From positions 1 to 64,000 of the forward strand of contig NZ_WBJS01000008.1 in assembly GCF_009296265.1 (NCBI RefSeq): a stretch of 64,000 bases of DNA, given 5' to 3'. The position numbers and the translations under genes were made by a program. The DNA comes from Thioclava sp. JE_KL1. Its GTDB lineage: Bacteria > Pseudomonadota > Alphaproteobacteria > Rhodobacterales > Rhodobacteraceae. The notes below the pieces were generated by a model that ran no database searches, was not told where the DNA came from, and was given only the letters and a program-made list of their open reading frames with translations. Shown here in pieces: positions 26,427 to 35,402 of this stretch. How positions within the stretch are numbered: position 1 is the stretch's first letter; the number at the start of each line of letters is the position of its first letter.

Positions 26427-26738
26427 TCACATCATTCGCGCGTGCAGGTTCCAAAGCAGCCACAGCGTCCCGCCGCCCATCAGCAGCAGGATCAGCGTGG
26501 TGAACAGGATCAGATGCAGGTCCTCCTGCTTCTGACCCTTCAGGCGGATATGCAGGAAGAAGCGGAAATGGACCACGATCTGAACGATCGCGGCCACCCC
26601 CGTCGCCCACCAGATCGCCACTTTCGGCAGCAAGTCCCACGCCACCAGTGCGAAGATCGGCAGGGTCAGCGCCAGTGCCAGCGCATAGCCGATCAGGTAG
26701 CTGCGGGCCTCGCGGCGTTTCTCGTCTGCTGCGCTCAT
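26427..26738 (-). CDS. cyoD: Cytochrome bo quinol oxidase subunit IV
   Basis: 103 residues with three membrane helices (LIGYALALALTLPIFALVAW; WATGVAAIVQIVVHFRFFLH; LFTTLILLLMGGGTLWLLW), matching CyoD in length and in the HFRFFLHI motif. It assists assembly of the Cu-haem oxidase. The ATG at 26738 overlaps the cyoC stop (ATGA). Last gene of the operon. Confidence 0.9.
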   Translation of the reverse strand: MSAADEKRREARSYLIGYALALALTLPIFALVAWDLLPKVAIWWATGVAAIVQIVVHFRFFLHIRLKGQKQEDLHLILFTTLILLLMGGGTLWLLWNLHARMM

Positions 26739-27355
26739 GCCAGCCCCCCGATATAGACGATGGAGAAAATGCCGATCCAGACGATGTCGAGGAAGTGCCA
26801 GAGCACGGCGAGACGCACCATCGACAGCTTCACCCGGTCGTCGAGACCGTAAACGAGCATCTGCCCGAGGATCGCGACCGCCCAGAGGCAGGAGAAGGTG
26901 ACGTGCAGCCCGTGCAGCGGCACCAGCGCGAAAAAGGCCGACAGGAAGCCGCTGCGCTGAGGTGTCCCGCCTTCGGAAAACATCTTCAGGAAGTCGTGGA
27001 CCTCGAAGCCCACGAAACCCAGCGCAAGTGCCATCGCGACCAGCAGCCACAGCACCATCTTCACCGGGCGCGGCTCGTGTTTGAGTGCGAGATGCGAAAA
27101 TCCGATGGCGACCGACGACGTCAGCAGCAGCATCGTCTCGATGAAGATCGACTTCAGCTCGAACAACTCCTGCGGGCCGGGGCCGCCGTTCGTATTGGGC
27201 CGCATCACGACATAGGTCGCCATCAACAGCCCGAACAGGATCGCGTCGGACATCATGAAGACCCAGAAGCCGAAAACTTCGGTTTCGGCTTGGTCATCGG
27301 CGCTTTGGTGTTTCGGCCCCAGATTGAGCCCGGGATGGCGGGTTTTCTGGTTCAT
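26735..27355 (-). CDS. cyoC: Cytochrome bo quinol oxidase subunit III
   Basis: 206 residues, five membrane helices, with FGFWVFMMSDAILFGLL at the N-terminus, GFEVHDF and GLHVTFSCLW, as in CyoC. It is part of the proton-pumping quinol oxidase in the inner membrane. ATGA overlaps tie it to both cyoB and cyoD. Confidence 0.92.
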   Translation of the reverse strand: MNQKTRHPGLNLGPKHQSADDQAETEVFGFWVFMMSDAILFGLLMATYVVMRPNTNGGPGPQELFELKSIFIETMLLLTSSVAIGFSHLALKHEPRPVKMVLWLLVAMALALGFVGFEVHDFLKMFSEGGTPQRSGFLSAFFALVPLHGLHVTFSCLWAVAILGQMLVYGLDDRVKLSMVRLAVLWHFLDIVWIGIFSIVYIGGLA

Positions 27356-29472
27356 CGTGCGGCCTCCTGTGCCATCGGGATGGCGTGGCCGCGGTTGTCG
27401 CGGGTGTATTCCGAGCTGCGCGGCACACGCGGCGTGCGGGCGGCCAGCTCGCGGAAGGCGCGCCATTCCTTGCGGACCTCTTCGGCGGGGATGCGCTTCT
27501 CGGTATTGCGGCGGAAGCCCTGCGCGATGATCACCAGCGGCACCAGCGCCGCGAGCGGCAGAACCGCCCACCACATATGCCATGTCAGGGTGAAGGCCAG
27601 CGCCGTTCCGAGCGCACCGATCACCGGGCCGAACGCCGCGTTCTTCGGCAGCCAGATATCCTCGAACCCGTCCTCGGGCGGGCCGAGGTCACGGCCCGAG
27701 GCTTTCAGCGTCGCGAAGGCGTCGCGGCCCTCGACGCGGGGCAGGGCGGGGAAGTTCCATTCCGGCGCGGGGGCAGGGAGGCCCCATTCGAGCGAGCGCC
27801 CGTCCCACGGATCGCCCACCGGCACCGCGAGCCGCTTGCGGTCGCGCACCGAGACCCAGAGCTGCACGATCAACGACAGGAAGCCGGCAAGGATCACCGC
27901 CGCGCCTCCCAATGCGATGATCGTCCATGGCAGCCACTCGCCGGTGAAATAGCCCGACATCCGGCGCGGCATCCCCATCAGCCCCAGCACGTAGAGCGGG
28001 AAGAACGCGCCCATGAAGCCGATGATCCAGCACCACGCGGCGCGGTAGCCCCATCTCTCGTCGAGCCGGAACCCGAAAGCCTTGGGAAACCACATCGTAT
28101 AGCCCGCGATCATCCCGTAGAGCAGGCCGGGGATCAGCATGTTATGGAAATGCGCGACGAGGAACAGCGTGTTGTGGGTCTGGTAATCGATCGTCGGGTT
28201 CGCCAGCAGGATGCCCGACAGCCCGCCGATCGTGAACAGAAACAGGAAGGCGATGGCGTAGAGCATCGGCACCGAAATCCGCACCCTCCCGCGATACATC
28301 GTCAGCATCCAGTCGTAGATCTTCACCCCCGTCGGCACCCCGATCAGCATCGTCGCGATGCCGAAGGCGGCGTTCAGATTGGCGCTCTGGCCCATCGTGA
28401 AGAAGTGGTGGACCCAGACGGTAAAGCTAAGGACCGCGATCGCCATCGTCGCGATCACCAGCGCGGTGTAGCCGTAAAGCGTCTTGCCCGAGAAGGTCGC
28501 GAACACTTCGGACCAGATCCCGAAGGCGGGAAGGATAAGGATATAGACCTCCGGGTGGCCGAACAGCCAGAACAGGTTGGCATAGTTCATCATGTTGCCG
28601 CCGCCGCCGTTCGTGAAGAAGTGAAAGCCCATGTAGCGGTCGAGCGCGAGGAGCGCGGTCGCGATGGTTAGCGGCGGCATCGCGAAGATCATCAGGATCG
28701 AGGTGCAGAGCGACGTCCAGGTGAACAGCGGCATCCGCATCAGCGTCATGCCGGGGCAGCGCTTCTTGTAGATCGTCACCGCGAAGTTCAGCCCCGTGAA
28801 GGTCGACCCGACCGACGACAGCGTCACCGCCCAGATCCAGTAGTCAGGCCCCGCGCCGGGATTGTAGGACAGCTCCGTATAGGGCGGATACCCTGTCCAT
28901 CCGCCGGTCGAGAACGGCTCGAGCACCAGCGAGACCATCAGGATGACCCCGCCCGCGATGGTCAGCATCAGGGAGACCGAGTTCAGCACCGGGAAGGCCA
29001 CGTCGCGCGCGCCGATCTGCAGCGGCATCGCGAAGTTGATCATCCCCGTCAGGAAGGGCATCGCCATGAAGAAGATCATGATGGTGCCATGGGTGGTGAA
29101 GAGCTGCGCGAAATGCTCGGGCATCACGATCCCGCCACCATCATGGCCCACAACCTGTTGGCTGCGCATCACGAAGGCCTCTGCCAAGGCGCGCGCCAGC
29201 ATCACGAAGGAGAACACGATATACATGATGCCGATCTTCTTGTGATCGACCGACGTGAGCCACTCGCTCCAGAGCGGGCGCCACCAGCCTTTCACCGTGA
29301 TCAGGATCACCACGAGGACGAAGCCCAGCACGGCCATGCCGGCCGCCGCCGTCCCGGTAATTCCGGACAGCAATTCGGTCCGCCCGTCGGCTTTGAAGAT
29401 ATCCATGACCGGCAGCGCGTCCCATGTCAGCCGACCGAAGGGAAAGCCCCAGACATCGCTCCACGTATTCAT
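27352..29472 (-). CDS. cyoB: Cytochrome bo quinol oxidase subunit I
   Basis: 706 residues, longer than the usual 660-670 through a hydrophilic C-terminal tail. Haem-copper oxidase residues are seen: His in THGTIMIFF (haem b), FGHPEVYILILPAFG with the His-Tyr crosslink pair for CuB, VWVHHFF, and LVAHFHNMLIPG for haem o/CuB ligands. It reduces O2 to water with ubiquinol and pumps protons. The stop overlaps the cyoC ATG. Confidence 0.95.
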   Translation of the reverse strand: MNTWSDVWGFPFGRLTWDALPVMDIFKADGRTELLSGITGTAAAGMAVLGFVLVVILITVKGWWRPLWSEWLTSVDHKKIGIMYIVFSFVMLARALAEAFVMRSQQVVGHDGGGIVMPEHFAQLFTTHGTIMIFFMAMPFLTGMINFAMPLQIGARDVAFPVLNSVSLMLTIAGGVILMVSLVLEPFSTGGWTGYPPYTELSYNPGAGPDYWIWAVTLSSVGSTFTGLNFAVTIYKKRCPGMTLMRMPLFTWTSLCTSILMIFAMPPLTIATALLALDRYMGFHFFTNGGGGNMMNYANLFWLFGHPEVYILILPAFGIWSEVFATFSGKTLYGYTALVIATMAIAVLSFTVWVHHFFTMGQSANLNAAFGIATMLIGVPTGVKIYDWMLTMYRGRVRISVPMLYAIAFLFLFTIGGLSGILLANPTIDYQTHNTLFLVAHFHNMLIPGLLYGMIAGYTMWFPKAFGFRLDERWGYRAAWCWIIGFMGAFFPLYVLGLMGMPRRMSGYFTGEWLPWTIIALGGAAVILAGFLSLIVQLWVSVRDRKRLAVPVGDPWDGRSLEWGLPAPAPEWNFPALPRVEGRDAFATLKASGRDLGPPEDGFEDIWLPKNAAFGPVIGALGTALAFTLTWHMWWAVLPLAALVPLVIIAQGFRRNTEKRIPAEEVRKEWRAFRELAARTPRVPRSSEYTRDNRGHAIPMAQEAAR

Positions 29473-30365
29473 TGTGCCGTCTCCTTCAGGCCGGCGATCT
29501 CGTCGAACATCGCGCTGGGCGCGGTCGAGAACAGGATCGGCTGCCCCGTGGGCTGGTCGAGCTTGCGCGCGAGTTCGACCTTGTTGCTTTTTGCCTCAAC
29601 CGCGTCGCGCGCCTTGCCGTCGAAGGGAAGGCCGCTCGCCTTCGCCTTCGAAACCCAGTGCGAGAAGGCCGCGTCACTCATGGCGCGTGCCTTGAAGGTC
29701 TGGGTGTAGAACCCCTCGCCGTTATATTGCGTGTTGCGCCCCTCGAAGGTGCCGGGGCTATCTGCGGCAAGGTTCAGCTTGGTGCGCATCCCCTTCATCG
29801 CGTAAATCTGGCTGCCCAGCCGCGGGATCAGAAAACTCTGCATCACCGTGTCGGAGGTCAGGTGCAGTTCCAGCGGACGCGAGGCGGGAAAGGCGAGCTC
29901 GCCGACGCTGGCCACGCCCTCTTCGGGATAGATGAACAGCCATTTCCAGTCATAGCCCACGACATCCACGACGAGCGGCTTGCCAGCCGCACCGGGCACC
30001 GGGTTGTATGGATCGAGGGAATGGGTGCGCCCCCACAGATAGACTGCGAGGATCAGCACGACGATCACCGGCACGCCCCACGCGAGCCACTCGAACAGGG
30101 TCGAGAAAGACCAGTCGGGGCGATAGTCGCCCTTCGGACGCCCGTAGCGATAGCGCCTGATCAGCCACGGGGTCGCCGCGAAAACCGGGATCACCACGAT
30201 GGCCATAATAATCAGAATGATGCGCAGATGCGTAACCTGTGCAGCGGCGACCGGGCCTGCAGGGTCGAGGAAGCTTTCGGCCTGCGCCTTTCCCGCGGCG
30301 GCCCAGACTGCAGCAAGTGCGCCGACACGTAACCAGGCTCTGCGCTTTGGGACGGTAGGGGGCAT
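29469..30365 (-). CDS. cyoA: Cytochrome bo quinol oxidase subunit II
   Basis: 298 residues from ATG 30365: a signal-like N-terminus ending KAQA, two membrane helices (LRIILIIMAIVVIPVFAATP; WLAWGVPVIVVLILAVYLW) and a periplasmic cupredoxin domain with YDWKWLFIYPEEGVASV. The CuA ligands of cytochrome c oxidases are absent, as expected for a quinol oxidase. No lipobox Cys is seen, unlike E. coli CyoA. It overlaps cyoB by four bases. The promoter should lie in 30366-30760. Confidence 0.9.
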   Translation of the reverse strand: MPPTVPKRRAWLRVGALAAVWAAAGKAQAESFLDPAGPVAAAQVTHLRIILIIMAIVVIPVFAATPWLIRRYRYGRPKGDYRPDWSFSTLFEWLAWGVPVIVVLILAVYLWGRTHSLDPYNPVPGAAGKPLVVDVVGYDWKWLFIYPEEGVASVGELAFPASRPLELHLTSDTVMQSFLIPRLGSQIYAMKGMRTKLNLAADSPGTFEGRNTQYNGEGFYTQTFKARAMSDAAFSHWVSKAKASGLPFDGKARDAVEAKSNKVELARKLDQPTGQPILFSTAPSAMFDEIAGLKETAQ

Positions 30366-30453
30366 GGCGAACTCGCTTGCACAGGGGCTGTGCCAAAACG
30401 GTAGACCGGCGGAGTTGCCAGACAAGCGTGGCTGGCCAACACTTTATTTTCAA

Positions 30454-30478
30454 GGAACTGCGCACGGCGTTCCACGTT
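30454..30478 (+). promoter_or_regulatory. Perfect EcfG-type motif without a close downstream gene
   Basis: GGAAC (30454-30458), 16 bases, CGTT (30475-30478). The next plus-strand gene starts 523 bp later, so this is either chance or a promoter for an unrecognised RNA. Confidence 0.3.
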
Positions 30479-30764
30479 ATGCGCCGTTTTAGTTGGCCGC
30501 AGTCTTATGTTGTCGCCCGTTCTTCATGCTTTGAGCACAGAGATTATGTCACACTGACCCGCTGAAGGAGTGTCCCTTCGAACCGCTGGGGCGCCAGGCC
30601 TTCAAGGCCGCGATGCTTTAAAAGGCTGGTCGGCAAGGGGCAACGCCGGGCTGCATTAGAGAAAAGCGCGAGTGGAATGCCTTGCCTGCGCGACGTAGCT
30701 GGAAAATTGTGGCAGAGTTTCTGGACAACTCGTATGAGCACGAGGGAAATACCTCAGCAGCGCG

Positions 30765-30922
30765 ATCTCCGCTCCGCTTGAGCCCCGCGCGTCACTTATG
30801 TCGGTGGCTACGCGCCAGGACCGATCCGGATTTCTTTGCTGGAAATAAATCTTCAGGAAGCGACTTGCGCGCGCGTGACGCGAAAGAACCTAAGGGAGGT
30901 GCATAGTTGGGCCCGATTTATA
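30765..30922 (+). repeat. 158-bp direct repeat, copy B
   Basis: Gapless counterpart of 23754-23911 with scattered substitutions; 30852-30894 is identical to the copy A core. It ends 79 bp before the CoiA-like gene. Confidence 0.85.
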
Positions 30923-31001
30923 TGCGCGCATACTTTTCTTGGTCTATCAAAAAGTCTGGCGGCACCCCTCGGCGCCATCTGCTTGGAGGCCCTGCGACAT
31001 C

Positions 31002-32246
31002 ATGGTCGACGTAAATCATCCGCGCGACGAACCAGGCTTTAACTGGCCGGGATCGGGTTTTGTCTTCGGCACCGGCTCCGCGAGAACACTCTTCGCGCAG
31101 GAAGATGACGAAGGACTTATCCATATCTCCAAGTTGGGCGAGACACATGGGAAATTGATCTGCCTCGATTGTGGCGGTGCGCTCACACCGGTGCGTGGTC
31201 GAATTCGAGTTCATCATTTTCGCCATCGCACAGGCGCCGATTGCTCGAGCGCTGGGGAGACTGCGCTTCACAGGATGGCCAAGGAGATAATCAGCGAAGG
31301 GGGTGCGCTTCACCTTCCGCCGCTTCAGGTTGCTTGCAATGTGAGCGCGAGGGATTGGAAAAAGGAGGTGTCCCCAGCGCGGCGGGTTCTGTTCGATCGG
31401 GTCGACCTAGAAGTCCGGGAAGGAAATATTCAGCCTGATCTCATCTGCACTAAGATAAGCCATTCGCCGACGGCCCCCCTGGAAAACCGACTGCTCGTGG
31501 AGATCCGCGTGACCCATGCGGTTGGTGCGGAAAAGCTCCAGCGTTTCGTCGAGCGCGGCGAGTCCGCGCTCGAGATTGATCTCTCAAAGATCAGGCGTTC
31601 GCTGACGCGGGAGGAGCTCACGGATCATGTGCTGAAATCGGCGCCGCGCGCGTGGCTTTTCCATCGCAAGGCGGCTGAAGCACAGGCTGACTTCCGAGAG
31701 GAGAAGATGAATGATGCGCGACGCATCGCGCGCACGAATGCCGCCTGGCGTCAAGCTGCGCATGAGCCCGTCGAACCGCCCAGCCATAATGCGGAGGTCT
31801 GGCTCGAGGAAGAGCGGCGCCGCTGGCGCTCAATTTACGTGCCTCATATTCACTGGGGCGGTTTGCATCAAGGTGGTTTCAACGTCCCCGTCTCTTATGT
31901 CCAGGCGGTAATCTATCAGCCCCTTGCGCCATGGTGCACGTCCTACCCGCTGATGAGCGAACCTGGCGCGCTCGGGGAGATATACCGAGTGCTAATGGGT
32001 GAGATTGAAGGCCGCGGCTGGGTCAAGGAAGCGGTGCGAGGAGATCTCTGGAGGCGGTGGGAAACTGGTGAGGTCGAGAGTTACCAAGTAGCGCGATCGG
32101 AAATCATCGAGACACTCACCCGTGCGGCTCGGCTATGGGCTTCGCGCAAAGACGAGTTCAATAGATACAGGCCCATCGAGGCACAACTCGCACGCATGCG
32201 GGCGGAGCATATTTTGCAGTGGAGGGCCTTGGATCCGGCTCGGTGA
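31002..32246 (+). CDS. CoiA-like competence-family nuclease
   Basis: 414 residues. An N-terminal zinc-knuckle-like segment (Cys54-x2-Cys57 ... HHFRH at 71-75) is followed by a restriction-fold core with IQPDLIC and LLVEIRVTH, consistent with PD-(D/E)xK catalytic residues. This is the CoiA layout. CoiA acts in recombination of incoming DNA in naturally competent Gram-positives; the role of such proteins on proteobacterial elements is not known. GGAGG lies 13 bases before the ATG, rather far. It is a single gene behind repeat copy B. Confidence 0.68.
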   Translation: MVDVNHPRDEPGFNWPGSGFVFGTGSARTLFAQEDDEGLIHISKLGETHGKLICLDCGGALTPVRGRIRVHHFRHRTGADCSSAGETALHRMAKEIISEGGALHLPPLQVACNVSARDWKKEVSPARRVLFDRVDLEVREGNIQPDLICTKISHSPTAPLENRLLVEIRVTHAVGAEKLQRFVERGESALEIDLSKIRRSLTREELTDHVLKSAPRAWLFHRKAAEAQADFREEKMNDARRIARTNAAWRQAAHEPVEPPSHNAEVWLEEERRRWRSIYVPHIHWGGLHQGGFNVPVSYVQAVIYQPLAPWCTSYPLMSEPGALGEIYRVLMGEIEGRGWVKEAVRGDLWRRWETGEVESYQVARSEIIETLTRAARLWASRKDEFNRYRPIEAQLARMRAEHILQWRALDPAR

Positions 32247-32481
32247 ATGGGGATGGTTCTGCTAGAATGAAGCTCGCAATCACACGTTGGATTGACCTCC
32301 GCTTGCACGTCCGGAATCGTTGGAGCGTTGGCTTCGGATGGTGAAAATCCAGCATCACACTCTGGATGACACTTGCTCACCCTGACTTATGGAAGGATCT
32401 GGCCGCTTCCCTATTTTTCTGGAGGTGCCCGCCCGAAAGCGGACATCGACGGGCCAGGAGCAAGACCTGTCGTCGTCACCA

Positions 32482-34098
32482 TCAGTGAGACTCTGGGCGT
32501 TTCGGATCGTCGGGTCGCTCGGCGGACAGGAACCCCCGGTATCGAACCAACAACCCTTTCGTCATCGGTGCCAGTATCGCGACGTCGAAATGGAACCTGC
32601 CGTCAGCAACAAACTCTCGCGCGACGGACGCCGGCAGCATCCAGTGCGGCAGGGGTATTGGTCCCATACGTCCGGACGTGACCGGGTAGTGAAGCTCGCC
32701 CTCCTGAACCTTCAGGCCGATCGCGAAGGTGAACGGGCCGAAACTCTCGCGCATGCCTTCGGGGCCTGCGGAGAGGTTAGAGCGGAACGTGTTCCTGCCG
32801 AAGCGGCGAAGCCAGGTCTCTCCGCGTGAGGTGACGGCCTTGGTCACCGCCACTTCGATGCCCGGAGACCCGGGAGGAAATCGGAAAATCGCACAGAGCA
32901 AACGGGACCAGGCACCGATCCCCCGCTCGACCTCAAATCGTCCAACCCATCGTGAGGTGCCGCGCGTCAGGTGGGTTTCCTTGATCGCATCTGGCAGCGC
33001 GTGGAAAGCCTCCCCCAACACCCGCGGGAAGGCGGGCGAGATTGGCGCGACGCTACGCTCGGTGACCACACGCAGGTCCGCCATCGCGGCCTCGGCCTCC
33101 TCCAACGTGATCACCTCGATCGCCGGGCCAGCGCCGACCGGCAGATTGGCGCGGCGCAGCAAGGCACGAGCGGCTACCGCCGGAATAAAAGGACCGTCGC
33201 CATCCTCAGCCAGAAGGCTCCAGTTTCGGCGTTCGTGGCGCGTGGTGACCGCGACGGACATCCCGCCGCGGCCGCTGCCGAAGGGGGCCAGGAGATCCGC
33301 CAGAACCTTGAACACGCGGACAACCGGGCGGGTCACCGGAAATGGCACGACCCGCCGCACGCCGGCGAAAAGCGCAAGGCCGTAACGCATGGGGGCCAGC
33401 TCCAACCCTGCCCGGAAGAGGACCGTCTCTGCACCGAAATGTGTCGGAAAGAGGCGCTGGTCCGGAACCTCGATCTGCCAACCCTGCCGGACCAATCCAC
33501 CTGGAAGGGTGTATCGCGCTGGCTTCGACCATCCGAAAGTTCTATCCCAGCGGTTACCGTTCCAGACCAGCATCGGGCGTCCCGCTTGGCACAGGATCGA
33601 CTGCATGACCGAGAGCCCCCGGGGCGCGCGGTTTCCGGGCAGGATTGCGGTGTCGATCACCGCTGGCACGTCTTCGCCGGAGAGGGCGCGCACGGCGGCG
33701 GAGGACAGGGCCGGAACAGAAGAGAGGCCCGAGAGCACGCAGACACCGGCATCCCGCGCCTCGGCGTCGAAGGCCGATATGCCCTCGCAGAAATCCGCGT
33801 TGTCTGACAGATCGAGGTAGTGGATACCCGCCGCGATTGCGGCGCGCGCGAGGCGATAAGGATCGTCCCCGTAGGCGTGGAAAGGCCCCGCGGCATCAAC
33901 GACGACTTCGTGCCCCACTAAGGCGTCGAGATTGCCCGCCCGATCCATTCTGATCGCCCGGCAACCCAGTTCCTTTGCACAGGATCGGGCTTCTTCGAGG
34001 TTCCGTCCGGCGATGCAGACTTCATGCCCGTCGACAATCAAGAGCTTCACGAGCCTTGCGCCGAAAACGCCGCAACCTCCCAGCACCAAAATCTTCAA
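32482..34098 (-). CDS. Saccharopine-dehydrogenase-like NAD(P)-binding protein with DUF4166 C-terminal domain
   Basis: 538 residues. The N-terminal Rossmann domain begins KILVLGGCGVFGARL and keeps AGRN; the C-terminal part from about residue 360 (HLTRGTSRWVGRFEVERG, later GMRESFGPFTFAI and PHWMLP) matches DUF4166. The enzymatic role is unknown. I start at TTG 34098 because the Rossmann strand begins there and the codon overlaps the stop of the DCC gene as TTGA; a GTG at 34140 is the alternative. It is co-transcribed with the DCC gene. Confidence 0.72.
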   Translation of the reverse strand: MKILVLGGCGVFGARLVKLLIVDGHEVCIAGRNLEEARSCAKELGCRAIRMDRAGNLDALVGHEVVVDAAGPFHAYGDDPYRLARAAIAAGIHYLDLSDNADFCEGISAFDAEARDAGVCVLSGLSSVPALSSAAVRALSGEDVPAVIDTAILPGNRAPRGLSVMQSILCQAGRPMLVWNGNRWDRTFGWSKPARYTLPGGLVRQGWQIEVPDQRLFPTHFGAETVLFRAGLELAPMRYGLALFAGVRRVVPFPVTRPVVRVFKVLADLLAPFGSGRGGMSVAVTTRHERRNWSLLAEDGDGPFIPAVAARALLRRANLPVGAGPAIEVITLEEAEAAMADLRVVTERSVAPISPAFPRVLGEAFHALPDAIKETHLTRGTSRWVGRFEVERGIGAWSRLLCAIFRFPPGSPGIEVAVTKAVTSRGETWLRRFGRNTFRSNLSAGPEGMRESFGPFTFAIGLKVQEGELHYPVTSGRMGPIPLPHWMLPASVAREFVADGRFHFDVAILAPMTKGLLVRYRGFLSAERPDDPKRPESH

Positions 34099-34544
34099 CG
34101 GAGCAAACGCCTTTGAAACGAAGGGTCTGGGATCGCGCACATGTCCGCCCGTCCAAAAATCGCGTATCTATTGCGCGCGAGACGCTGGTAGAGCCAGTCC
34201 CGCATCGGTCTCGGCAGGATCAGCAAAACCGTGGCCAAACGTCCCCACCCTCCGAACCGTCGCGCGGCGTAGACCACCGCTTCGAAATCCTGATGCGCAA
34301 TGCCCTTGTCGATGAACAACCAGCTGGAAGGATCGGTCGGCTCAAGCCCATAGTGCTTCAGCAAGGCGGCTCCAAGCGGCGTCTGGATCGGACAGATGCG
34401 CACCGTCCCACTTCGGTCGAGGCGGTGGATCATGCGAGCCCCCCAGCTGCAGATTGCGCAGTCGGCATCCATCACCGCCAGCGGCGCCCCGTCGGCGAAT
34501 CGTGGAACCTCCGGATCATCTCGAAAGGAGAATGGTTTGAGCAT
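34095..34544 (-). CDS. DCC-family thiol-disulfide oxidoreductase-like protein (DUF393)
   Basis: 149 residues with the family start VMDADCAICSWGARMIHRLD (Asp, then CxxC), followed by RICPIQTPLG and DKGIAHQDFEAVVYAARRFG, then LPRPMRDWLYQRLARNRY at the C-terminus, all DCC-family landmarks. Proteins of this family are thioredoxin-like; partners are unknown. It directly precedes and overlaps the DUF4166 gene, a pairing that suggests a joint role. Confidence 0.78.
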   Translation of the reverse strand: MLKPFSFRDDPEVPRFADGAPLAVMDADCAICSWGARMIHRLDRSGTVRICPIQTPLGAALLKHYGLEPTDPSSWLFIDKGIAHQDFEAVVYAARRFGGWGRLATVLLILPRPMRDWLYQRLARNRYAIFGRADMCAIPDPSFQRRLLR

Positions 34545-35175
34545 GTTACACCGACTATCCTACAACACCAAAGCTCGCACAAGACACCCGCTTGAGACGC
34601 CAACTCCACATTCGGCGCTCTTTCGCTACGTGCTCACCAGCGTTAGGCAATCAGAAAGCACTCGTTTTGGTTCTCAACGAGGGGAACGCCTGTTCGCGCG
34701 TGCGATTGAAAGTGAGTGTTCCGTCTTGAGACCATCGCCAGTTCCTTTCCGATTGAAATGCCGGTTCGAAAAGTTGGATCAACCCATGTGTGCGGTGAAA
34801 CCGGTCATTTTCTGTGATCCTTCCAAGAAGTCTCATGCTTGTGCGTAAAACAATCAATCAGGGCTTCTTGATCTAGGCATGCTGGAGCTTTCCCTTCCAG
34901 AGATCGTCAAATCGTCGCCGGTAGTCGCGGAGATTGATAGGCATGCAGTCTGTGGCGGGCGTTACGGAGCGTTACGTCTCAAGTATCGGACTGTAAAAGA
35001 GAACTGCACCAATGATCGGTTCCATCTGCTTCGGGAGTTTCTTCGGGACTCTCCGGGAGTTTCCGTCGATTTATGTCCCGCTTTGGCTTCTCCGTCAGCA
35101 AATCAGCCAAAAGCTTTTCTCCGCTATGAGGTTGGATTGTTTCTTTTAAAACAATGCCTTGCCGTCATGGGAGCT
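34545..35175. other. Gene-free stretch of 631 bp next to tRNA-Gly
   Basis: No convincing gene. Two GTTACG copies ten bases apart (34961 and 34971) recall the arrays at 25.9-26.1 kb. The stretch is poorer in GC than the flanking genes. It may be the edge of an integrated element. Confidence 0.45.
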
Positions 35176-35249
35176 TGGAGCGGGTAGCGGGAATCGAACC
35201 CGCGCGTTCAGCTTGGGAAGCTGACAGGCTACCATTACATCATACCCGC
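35176..35249 (-). tRNA. tRNA-Gly (anticodon CCC)
   Basis: On the minus strand the acceptor stem GCGGGTA pairs with TACCCGC, the D-arm has TGTAATGGTAG, the anticodon arm is TCAGC-TTCCCAA-GCTGA giving anticodon CCC, and the T-arm contains GGTTCGATTCC. Discriminator T is followed by an encoded CCA. Total 74 nt. Confidence 0.95.
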
Positions 35250-35402
35250 ATGGTGCGAGCGCAGAGGTATTCCAGCCGAAAGCCACGGTCAAGAGGGATC
35301 GCGCGCGTCCTCGGGTGCGCTCACAAAAAAGCGCCCGGCGAGAAGGACCTCACCGGACGCCAGGCGCCGCGCGAAAAAAGGGAGACGAGGCGCGGGGTCG
35401 AT

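Larger units (their letters stand above)
30366..31001. other. Gene-free stretch of 636 bp upstream of cyoA and of the CoiA-like gene
   Basis: Divergent control region. It contains a perfect EcfG-type motif on the plus strand (30454-30478) and copy B of the 158-bp repeat (30765-30922). No convincing gene was found. Confidence 0.5.

Noticed and set aside
34879-35187. Plus-strand open frame of 102 residues reaching into the tRNA gene
   Set aside because: It overlaps tRNA-Gly in antisense and lacks a ribosome site or recognised product.
19803-35249. Transposase or integrase genes expected for a mobile region
   Set aside because: None were recognised on either strand; mobility is argued only from the relaxase, MobC, repeats and context.
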